From: Giesbergeria sp.
GTDB taxonomy: Bacteria; Pseudomonadota; Gammaproteobacteria; Burkholderiales; Burkholderiaceae_C
Direction of reading: 5' to 3'
Assembly (NCBI GenBank): GCA_030690515.1
Contig: JAUYGP010000047.1
Coordinates: forward strand, 1-6,646
Length of the DNA: 6,646 nucleotides
This document shows, piece by piece, positions 1 to 5,973 of this stretch (positions are counted from its first letter, which is position 1; each line of letters begins with the position of its first letter). The position numbers and the translations under genes were made by a program. The notes under the pieces were generated by a model. The model was not told where the DNA came from, did not search any database, and saw only the letters and a list, made by a program, of their open reading frames with translations.

Positions 1-20
1 TGATATTTTTCACCCCGTTC

Positions 21-46
21 GGGCCGAGTCGTGACTCGCCCTTTTT
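21..46 (+). terminator. Terminator-like hairpin upstream of hisA
   Basis: A stem made of gggc(c)gag at 21-28 and ctcgccc at 35-41, with one bulged C and a TCGTGA loop, is followed directly by five T's at 42-46. This is the shape of a rho-independent terminator for + strand transcripts. It ends 18 bases before the hisA start. The first three bases of the window, TGA, could be the stop codon of an upstream gene, but its frame cannot be verified. If real, the hairpin would end or attenuate upstream (his operon) transcription. The stem is short and imperfect, so chance is a real alternative. Confidence 0.25.
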
Positions 47-64
47 CTCCCGAACCTCACCACC

Positions 65-805
65 ATGCTGCTCATCCCCGCCATCGATCTCAAGGACGGC
101 CACTGCGTTCGCCTCAAGCAAGGCGACATGGACCAATCCACCACCTTTGGCGAAGACCCCGCCGCCATGGCGCGCAAATGGGTGGATGCGGGTGCGCGCC
201 GCCTGCATCTGGTGGACCTCAATGGCGCGTTCGCGGGCAAGCCCAAGAACTACGCCGCCATCAAGTCCATCCTGCGTGAGGTGGGTGACGATATTCCGGT
301 GCAGCTCGGTGGCGGCATTCGTGATCTCGACACCATCGAAAAATACATCGACGGTGGACTGCGCTACGTCATCATCGGTACGGCTGCTGTCAAGAACCCG
401 GGCTTCCTCAAGGACGCCTGTACGGCCTTTGGCGGGCACATCATCGTCGGCCTCGACGCCAAGGATGGCAAGGTGGCCACCGACGGCTGGAGCAAGCTCA
501 CCGGCCACGAAGTGGTGGACATGGCCAAGAAGTTTGAGGATTGGGGCGTCGAGTCCATCATCTACACCGACATCGGGCGCGATGGCATGCTCTCGGGTAT
601 CAACATCGAGGCCACGGTCAAGCTGGCCCAGGCGCTCACGATTCCGGTCATTGCATCGGGCGGGCTCAGCAACATGTGCGACATTGAGCAACTCTGCGCC
701 GTGGAGAGCGAAGGCGTCGAGGGCGTGATCTGCGGGCGCGCCATTTACTCGGGTGACCTCGACTTTGCCGCCGCCCAGGCGCGCGCCGATGCGCTGAACG
801 GTTGA
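65..805 (+). CDS. hisA: Phosphoribosylformimino-AICAR ribotide isomerase (ProFAR isomerase) HisA
   Basis: HisA catalyses the fourth step of histidine biosynthesis, the Amadori-type isomerisation of ProFAR to PRFAR in the cytosol; its product goes to HisHF. The 246-residue protein has the usual family length and shows the complete (beta/alpha)8-barrel signature. The N-terminal IPAIDLKDG carries catalytic D8, and GLDAKDG carries the second catalytic aspartate, D131. QLGGGIR at 80-86 and ASGGLS at 197-202 form the two phosphate-binding sites, and YTDIGRDG lies at 167-174. The ATG at 65 is the only sensible start: the frame has a TGA at 32-34 and no start codon between it and 65, and homologues begin at this MLLIPAID-type sequence. 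No clear Shine-Dalgarno sequence precedes it. Burkholderiales usually place hisH before and hisF directly after hisA. Here the next gene is instead on the opposite strand, so the his cluster is interrupted after hisA. The gene is intact, with no sign of decay. Confidence 0.97.
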   Translation: MLLIPAIDLKDGHCVRLKQGDMDQSTTFGEDPAAMARKWVDAGARRLHLVDLNGAFAGKPKNYAAIKSILREVGDDIPVQLGGGIRDLDTIEKYIDGGLRYVIIGTAAVKNPGFLKDACTAFGGHIIVGLDAKDGKVATDGWSKLTGHEVVDMAKKFEDWGVESIIYTDIGRDGMLSGINIEATVKLAQALTIPVIASGGLSNMCDIEQLCAVESEGVEGVICGRAIYSGDLDFAAAQARADALNG

Positions 806-812
806 TCGGCTA

Positions 813-859
813 GAACGCCGGCAGGTCTTCAGCAGCGGGGCAGCGTCGCCCCGGCGTTC
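813..859. terminator. Inverted repeat at the hisA / lipoprotein convergent junction (possible bidirectional terminator)
   Basis: The 9-base arm gaacgccgg at 813-821 is perfectly complementary to ccggcgttc at 851-859. Inside lies a second possible stem, ggggc at 837-841 with gcccc at 848-852, which shares two bases with the outer right arm. The structure begins 8 bases after the hisA stop and spans the last codons and stop of the lipoprotein gene on the other strand, so transcripts from both sides could form it. There is no T-tract on either side, so it is not a canonical intrinsic terminator. It could slow polymerase or protect 3' ends. Confidence 0.35.
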
Positions 860-1995
860 ACAGCGCCCACTGTTTGCACCAGTGCATCCCAGTAGGTCGG
901 CAGGGCCGCCCAGGGGTTGCCCACACCCGTGGCGTAGTTGAATTCCCGCTCAGTCGCGTACACCCACCCGGTATTGTTGCGGGCCGATGCGGCGGCTTGC
1001 ACCGCCCCCTGCATGGCGCCGCAAGTGGCGGTGTTGTGGGTGAGCATGGCTTGCGTTCTGTTGGTGTAGGTGTACAGCCAGGCGTTTTGCGTGCGCGGAT
1101 CGAATTTCTGGTAGTCGGCCGCCGTGCCTTCGAAACTCACCAGGGTGTCGGCGATACCTGCATACCCAGCCGTCGGAATCAGGCCCGGGTTGCCCACCAC
1201 GCGCAGGCTGGGATCAATGCCTTTGATGTAGCTGTAGATCTCTCGGTAGAAGTCGAGCTTTGAAGTTTCGCTGGCCATTTCATCGAGAAAGATGCCACTG
1301 ATGCGCTCACGCCCATAGAACTGCAGGTATTTGTCGATGTTCGCCTTGATGTCGGCGATGGAGCGGCTGCCCTTGCCATAGCGGGTGTAAACATAGCCCA
1401 GCACCTTGCCCCCGGCACCTACAAACTCCGTCGCCGCGCGCGTGAAGTTGGCATCTGCGCTACTGAAGACGCCATTGTTGGGGTTCATGATGGCCGTGAT
1501 GGCGACCGAGGGATGGGCGATTGCGCTGGCAGTCAGCGCATTCCAGTCCGATGTGGCAGAGGGGTAGAAGTAGGCTGGAACCAGAATTTCCAGCGGCCCG
1601 GGCTGGGGCCGGAGATAGATCGTCTGCGTTGCCGAGCCGGTCTGGCCACCTTCCGTGACGGTGGCGCTGACTACCAGTGGGCCGGTGGCGTTGCTGGTCA
1701 ATGTGCTGGAAGCCGCCCCGGCGCGGCTGGTGGGCGCAGCGGGTACAAACACCGCTGAATGCGCCGAGAAATTCAACACCGTGCCGTCGGCCGCCGCGGC
1801 GCCATTGACCGTGGCGCTGGCGCGCACGGCTACCGGTGCGCCGGTCGTGAAAACGTTGGCGCTGGCCGTCGGCTCCGTGATCTGGACGGATACGACCGAT
1901 GCCGCTGGCTCCCCGGAATCGCCGCCGCCGCAGGAGGCCAGGAGTACGGTCAGGGGCAGGGCGCACAGGCGCAAGAGAGTATGGGAGTGGTGCAT
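829..1995 (-). CDS. Putative outer-membrane lipoprotein with Ig-like spacer and spherulin-4 (Sph3/GH135-like) glycoside hydrolase domain
   Basis: Probable secreted glycosidase, last gene of the pel cluster. From the ATG at 1995 it has 388 residues: a signal peptide ending in lipobox LASC (lipidated C22), then GGGD with no Asp at +2, which predicts outer-membrane sorting. Residues about 33-128 are Ser/Thr/Ala/Val-rich beta sequence resembling a bacterial Ig-like domain. From about 134 to the end is a spherulin-4-type TIM barrel: LVPAYFYPS, the NPNNG motif, GYVYTRYG, then GIFLDE with acidic pair D238/E239 (codons 1279-1284), and SFEG with E289 (codon 1129-1131). From memory, fungal Sph3 needs a DE pair and a Glu about 55 residues later; this matches. 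C325 and C388 could form a disulfide. Sph3 cleaves alpha-1,4-GalNAc polymers, and Pel is chemically similar, so Pel is the inferred substrate. An ATG at 2040 would add 15 residues before a normal signal peptide; 1995 is preferred, but neither start has a clear Shine-Dalgarno. Exact family and activity are unproven. Confidence 0.85.
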   Translation of the reverse strand: MHHSHTLLRLCALPLTVLLASCGGGDSGEPAASVVSVQITEPTASANVFTTGAPVAVRASATVNGAAAADGTVLNFSAHSAVFVPAAPTSRAGAASSTLTSNATGPLVVSATVTEGGQTGSATQTIYLRPQPGPLEILVPAYFYPSATSDWNALTASAIAHPSVAITAIMNPNNGVFSSADANFTRAATEFVGAGGKVLGYVYTRYGKGSRSIADIKANIDKYLQFYGRERISGIFLDEMASETSKLDFYREIYSYIKGIDPSLRVVGNPGLIPTAGYAGIADTLVSFEGTAADYQKFDPRTQNAWLYTYTNRTQAMLTHNTATCGAMQGAVQAAASARNNTGWVYATEREFNYATGVGNPWAALPTYWDALVQTVGAVNAGATLPRC

Positions 1996-2060
1996 GGCGT
2001 TCGACGGAGTTGTATCTTGGGCGGGATTGTGCCTTGCCATCCAGAGGGAATATACCTGCC

Positions 2061-3434
2061 TTATTGCAGCATGAAGGTGCGGTATTCCAACTGGTTGAGG
2101 CTGCGGGTCAGCAGCGCCAGTCCAGTGGACAACGTGATCAGGGTCGCCAGGGCAAAACCATAACCGTAGAGTGCTGCGCCAAAAGCCAGGGTCAGGCCGG
2201 TCAGCACGACGTTGAGCACAACGAACTCAATGCACAGCAGCAGCACGGTACGGCGCTGGTCCAGGTAGAAGAAAACATTCAGGATAGCCATGAGGCCCAC
2301 CTGCAGGCCTGCGCCGATGACCTGGACATGGAGCAGTGGCAAATACAGCCGCGAGATACCCAGGCCATCGAGTATCGCGGGCCCGGCGACGAAGGTGATG
2401 AGCACCGCCAGCGTCTGGATCTTGGCGATCTCGCCCAGGCCCTGCTGGATCGAATACACCATTTCGTCGCGCATGGACTCGATGTATTCAAGCGAGCCGC
2501 CGCTGCGCACGGCATCGTAGAACTTGTCGTAGAACTCGACGAAATCGGTTTCGATACGCACCAGGAAAACCGCCATGCCCGGAATGATCGACAGGTAGGA
2601 CAGGAAAACCGGCATGTCGTAGATCAGCGAGGCCCGCAGCCCGCCGATGATGGCCTGTGATGTGGGCGGGAAGTACCAGAACATGAACTTGTCGGCCCAG
2701 ACCCCCAGGTTGTAGAGCAGGCCAATGGCCATGAGCGAGGGGTAGAGCATGCTGCGGCGAACAAAATCAAAGGCCACCAGACGGCCTGTGGGGTTGAACT
2801 CGCGCACCACCAGCAGCCACATGCCCGCCAGGAGCACGTAGTTGCCCAGCACAAAACCGCCGAGCAGACCCTCCAGCCCATAGGGGCGCAGCAACAGAGC
2901 GCTGGCCACGATGAGTACATAAGACAGTCCGAACAACGCGACAATGACTTTGTAACGCTTCATGCCCGACAGCAGGATGGTCAGCACCCATACCCCGCAC
3001 ATCAGCGTAAAACCGGCCAGCATGAGCAGGCGGTAGAGCAAGCCCTGGCCGGGCAGCACCACGAACAGCGCCAGGCTGCCCAGGACGCCCGCCACCAGTA
3101 GCACGACCAGCAGCAGGCCGTGCAGGTTGGGCAGCACCAGGTCCTGCTGCTTTTCAAACAGTCGATCGGAGATGAAACGGGTGAATGCCAGTTGCACGAG
3201 CCCTGTCAGGATCAGGCTACTGGCGACCAGGTAGGTGACCGATGTCTGGAACTGTGTCACCAGAAACGAGGGCACCACCATGCTGGCGCTAAAGATACCG
3301 ATCAGCAGAATGCCCACGATGGAGAACACCCAGGGCCCGGAGCCGATCACGCTGGCATAGGCATAGGCCTGCACCAGGCTGAGCAGGGTGTTCTTGCGCA
3401 GCATGTGGCGCAACTCAAAGCCAATGCCTGCCAT
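2061..3434 (-). CDS. pelG: Pel polysaccharide inner-membrane transporter PelG
   Basis: PelG is a polytopic inner-membrane protein distantly related to the MOP/polysaccharide flippase superfamily. It is thought to move the growing Pel chain across the inner membrane in complex with PelD, PelE and PelF. The 457-residue product is close to the Pseudomonas PelG length. It starts with the family-typical MAGIGFELRHMLRK and shows about 12 hydrophobic segments, at roughly 27-49, 63-87, 104-124, 133-155, 161-182, 189-210, 228-247, 276-292, 339-355, 363-388, 395-418 and 425-445. A charged loop at about 293-335 lies between segments 8 and 9. The start ATG shares its A with the TGA stop of pelF (a TGATG junction), and GGAG stands 7 bases upstream, which indicates coupled translation. 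The gene is complete and intact. The lipoprotein gene follows on the same strand, probably in the same transcript. The assignment rests on recognised family sequence plus the operon order. Confidence 0.96.
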   Translation of the reverse strand: MAGIGFELRHMLRKNTLLSLVQAYAYASVIGSGPWVFSIVGILLIGIFSASMVVPSFLVTQFQTSVTYLVASSLILTGLVQLAFTRFISDRLFEKQQDLVLPNLHGLLLVVLLVAGVLGSLALFVVLPGQGLLYRLLMLAGFTLMCGVWVLTILLSGMKRYKVIVALFGLSYVLIVASALLLRPYGLEGLLGGFVLGNYVLLAGMWLLVVREFNPTGRLVAFDFVRRSMLYPSLMAIGLLYNLGVWADKFMFWYFPPTSQAIIGGLRASLIYDMPVFLSYLSIIPGMAVFLVRIETDFVEFYDKFYDAVRSGGSLEYIESMRDEMVYSIQQGLGEIAKIQTLAVLITFVAGPAILDGLGISRLYLPLLHVQVIGAGLQVGLMAILNVFFYLDQRRTVLLLCIEFVVLNVVLTGLTLAFGAALYGYGFALATLITLSTGLALLTRSLNQLEYRTFMLQ

Positions 3435-4966
3435 CAGTGCGCTCCAGGGGCCTGGCGAAAGGCCTTGTCATAGACCGCGCGGTAGCGGTCGAACATCATG
3501 GTGTCGGTGTAATACCGTTCCACGCGAGCGATGGCAGCTTGGCTGGCAGCCTGCCATGCCACAGGGTTGTTCAGCAGCGACAGGGCGGCGTCGGCCAATT
3601 GCTGCGGGTCGGCAATAGGGACAATCTTGCCTGAGGGGCCCAGTGCCCGGTCTGCAGCGTCCAGCCCTTCCACCAGCTGTCGGCAGGAGCCCACATCGGT
3701 AGATACGGCAGGCACCCCGGCAGCGTAGCCCTCCAGCAGCACCAGCGGCAGCGCCTCGCTGATGGACGAAAGCACCACCAGCCCGATACGCGGCATTAAA
3801 TCCTCGACCTTCTGGAAGCCCAGGAAACGGATGTTCTCCTCCAGCCCGAGGCTGCGCACCAGGCTTTGGCATTCCTCCGCGTAAGAGGGGTCTTCTTCGG
3901 CAGGGCCAGCAATCCAGCCTTCGGCGCCCGGCAACTCGTTTGCAACACGCCGCATGGCGCGCACAAAAGTCTTGATGTCCTTGATGGGCACGACGCGCCC
4001 GATCAGGCACAGCACCGGTGGCGGTGTGGCTGGGCGCTGTGTGCGCAGCGGTGCAAAACGCGCCAGCGCGATGCCATTGGGGATGTTGAAGGTGCGTTCC
4101 GGCGCGGCGCCATCGGCCACTTGGCGCAGGCGGTTGGCTTCGTACAGGGCAATGATGGGATCGGCCGAGGCATAGCAGTAGCGCCCTATCCATTCAAAGA
4201 AGTGGATCCACATTTGGCGAAAGTACGACAGCTCTGTCGGGTCGCGCTGGAAGATGTTGCGGTTGTCGCGGATCCACTCGCTCTTGAACAGGTCGATCTT
4301 GCGTTCCTTGGTGTAGATGCCATGCTCGGACAACACCAGCGGTGTGCCGCGGGTCTGCTCCAACAAGCCGCCGAGAAAACCCGCGTAGCCCGTGGAAGCG
4401 CAATGTGTCACACGCACGGGAATCAGCTCGCTGGCCACGCGTGCTAGCAGCCACAGCGGCTGGAACATGATGCGCACGGTCCAGAAAAAATCGACAAAAG
4501 AGGGGTCGCTGCAGTGGTCTCGGTACACACTGCAGATGATTTTCCAGGCACGCTGGCTGTAGAGGAAATCTTCCAGCCGCAGCTTGCCACCGGGCCGCAT
4601 CTCCAGTGCCACCTGGCGAAACACCTCCATGGTCTGGGGGTGGTCTGGCCCCTGGTGCAGGGCGTCGATCAGTTGGTCGATCAGTTTGAACGCTTGAGGG
4701 TCGCCGTCGCGCTTGGCGGGCTGGTAGTTCGCGTTCAGATTTTCGTACAGGTAGTGCTCTTCGAAATGCACCACGTTGTCGGGCAGTTGGTATTTGAATT
4801 CCTTGTAGTCCTCTCGGCGGCTGCCCAGAAACACGATGGCAAAACGAATCTCGGGGTAGGCGCGGATGATCTGGTTGATCCAGCTGGACACCCCACCGCT
4901 GACGTAGGGGAAAGTGCCTTCCAGCACCAGCGCTACGTCGGCGCTTTCGGCCTTGCGTGTGCTCAT
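3434..4966 (-). CDS. pelF: Pel polysaccharide glycosyltransferase PelF (GT4 family)
   Basis: PelF is the soluble GT-B fold, retaining GT4-family transferase believed to polymerise Pel from a UDP-sugar on the cytosolic face of the synthase complex. From the ATG at 4966 it has 510 residues, almost the same as Pseudomonas PelF. Visible motifs are the N-terminal loop EGTFPYVSGGVSSW (16-29), the PelF-typical SEHGIYTKERKID (213-225), and IGRVVPIKDIK (322-332), where R324 and K329 are the expected nucleotide-phosphate contacts. The GT4 EX7E motif, EALPLVLLE, has E404 and E412 (codons 3755-3757 and 3731-3733). A longer reading from 5017 would add 17 residues of non-family sequence lying inside pelE. 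The ATG at 4966 makes an ATGA 4-nt overlap with the pelE stop and has GGAG 6 bases upstream, so it is chosen. Its own stop overlaps the pelG start by 1 nt. All key residues are present. Confidence 0.96.
   Translation of the reverse strand: MSTRKAESADVALVLEGTFPYVSGGVSSWINQIIRAYPEIRFAIVFLGSRREDYKEFKYQLPDNVVHFEEHYLYENLNANYQPAKRDGDPQAFKLIDQLIDALHQGPDHPQTMEVFRQVALEMRPGGKLRLEDFLYSQRAWKIICSVYRDHCSDPSFVDFFWTVRIMFQPLWLLARVASELIPVRVTHCASTGYAGFLGGLLEQTRGTPLVLSEHGIYTKERKIDLFKSEWIRDNRNIFQRDPTELSYFRQMWIHFFEWIGRYCYASADPIIALYEANRLRQVADGAAPERTFNIPNGIALARFAPLRTQRPATPPPVLCLIGRVVPIKDIKTFVRAMRRVANELPGAEGWIAGPAEEDPSYAEECQSLVRSLGLEENIRFLGFQKVEDLMPRIGLVVLSSISEALPLVLLEGYAAGVPAVSTDVGSCRQLVEGLDAADRALGPSGKIVPIADPQQLADAALSLLNNPVAWQAASQAAIARVERYYTDTMMFDRYRAVYDKAFRQAPGAH
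3442..3445 (-). promoter_or_regulatory. Ribosome binding site of pelG
   Basis: GGAG on the - strand lies 7 bases before the pelG ATG, inside the last codons of pelF. Its context, CTGGAGCG, is the same as in the pelF ribosome binding site. It supports the TGATG coupled start. Confidence 0.6.
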
Positions 4967-5973
4967 GGACCGCTCCAGTAGTCCACTACCGGGCGCAGGC
5001 GAGGCAGGGCACTCCACTGGCCCAGCTCCTGCATCAGCGCATGGGCTTGTGCAAAATCCTTGCGGTCAAAGCACAGCTCGGCCTGGTAGGGCAGCACGCG
5101 CGTGGCTGGTAGGCCCAACTCGCGCGCTTGCGCATAGGCCTGCGCCGCTTCGTCGGGGCGTTTTTGTTCGTGCAGCAGGCGGCCGCGCCGCAGGCATAGT
5201 TGTGCGTTGTCGGTTTGCTCGGCCAGTACCCAGTCGCAATACCGCAGCGACTCCTTGATGGCATGCTTGCGCAGGTCCCCCTGGACCAGCTCCTGGTAAA
5301 TCAGTTCCCAGTACAGATCGGACAGGCGCTGCGCTGATTCCAGGGTACGGAGGGCTGCGTTGCCTGCCGCCTCCTGTGCAGCATGCAGCGTGCTCAACTC
5401 CGCATCGATGCTGCTGTTGACACGCTTTTCCAGCGTGTCCAGCATGCCGTAGGCGAGCAGGCGCAGGTCTTCGCTGGGGTCGCTCAGCACCGTGCGTAGC
5501 AGCGGCGAGGCGGTGCGCCCTGACACGTATTGCAATGCCACCATGGCACGCAGGCGCGATTGGATGGGCGCGTGGATGTTGCCCAGGAAAGAGCGCAGAC
5601 CCGCATGGCGAAAATGGCCCTGGCGGCGCTGATGCTGGTCGAATTCAGGCATTTGCAGCGACTCGAAATCTGTATGCGTGGCGGGCTTGCGGTACAACCG
5701 AAGCACCAGTGCCGCCGCCAGTACACCGAGAAAGCCTGCAATCGGAACGGCATAGCTGCAGACCATCATCAGCAAGACGATAGCCAGGCGTGGCCGGGCC
5801 TGCCGGGTGGACAGCAGCGGAAACAGGAACAGCGACAGCATCACGCAGGCCAGGGCATGCACCAGCAGGTAGCTGGCCAGCGCGCTGTCCGTCTGCCCGC
5901 CCAGGAGCAGCGGGCCGCTCCAGGCGCCCAACTCCAGCAGTACGGCGGCGATGCCGAGTTTGAGGTTAATCAT
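4963..5973 (-). CDS. pelE: Pel polysaccharide membrane-anchored TPR protein PelE
   Basis: PelE is an inner-membrane scaffold of the Pel synthase complex; in Pseudomonas its tetratricopeptide repeats interact with PelD and link to PelF. From the ATG at 5973 it has 336 residues, close to the family's usual length of about 330. The N-terminal third is hydrophobic (roughly residues 6-24, 32-54 and 62-93), followed by a basic stretch and a long soluble helical region. TPR-like helices are clearest near the end, around 257-318 (LRRGRLLHEQ...RPDEAAQAYAQA and the following DRKDFAQAHALMQ). An ATG at 6036 would add 21 residues, including a CCHW sequence, that are only the other frame of pelD, so 5973 is preferred. 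It then overlaps the pelD stop by 8 nt. Upstream of it there is only a weak Shine-Dalgarno-like sequence, so translation is probably coupled to pelD. PelE is the least conserved Pel protein; the name rests on architecture, length and position between pelD and pelF. Confidence 0.93.
   Translation of the reverse strand: MINLKLGIAAVLLELGAWSGPLLLGGQTDSALASYLLVHALACVMLSLFLFPLLSTRQARPRLAIVLLMMVCSYAVPIAGFLGVLAAALVLRLYRKPATHTDFESLQMPEFDQHQRRQGHFRHAGLRSFLGNIHAPIQSRLRAMVALQYVSGRTASPLLRTVLSDPSEDLRLLAYGMLDTLEKRVNSSIDAELSTLHAAQEAAGNAALRTLESAQRLSDLYWELIYQELVQGDLRKHAIKESLRYCDWVLAEQTDNAQLCLRRGRLLHEQKRPDEAAQAYAQARELGLPATRVLPYQAELCFDRKDFAQAHALMQELGQWSALPRLRPVVDYWSGP
4973..4976 (-). promoter_or_regulatory. Ribosome binding site that fixes the pelF start
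   Basis: GGAG on the - strand lies 6 bases before the ATG at 4966, within the last codons of pelE. No comparable site precedes the longer alternative start at 5017. Together with the ATGA overlap this decides the pelF start. Confidence 0.65.

Noticed and set aside
1..3. TGA at the left edge as the stop of hisH
   Set aside because: hisH would be expected here, but three bases cannot show the frame or the gene.
2049..2075. Possible promoter for the lipoprotein gene (TATATT on the - strand at 2054-2049)
   Set aside because: The -10 match is good, but the only upstream hexamer near 2070-2075 (TTCATG) matches the -35 consensus poorly and the spacing is 15 bases. This is too weak to annotate.
1655..2163. 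Long open frames on the + strand opposite the lipoprotein gene and the pelG 3' end
   Set aside because: They are antisense to well-supported genes, show low-complexity Ala/Arg/Gly-rich translations with no family resemblance, and are expected by chance in GC-rich DNA.
3468..4193. A 241-codon open frame on the - strand inside pelF
   Set aside because: It is another frame of pelF. The pelF frame carries the complete GT4 motifs, while this one is rich in Arg, Ala, Pro and Gly with no recognisable domain.
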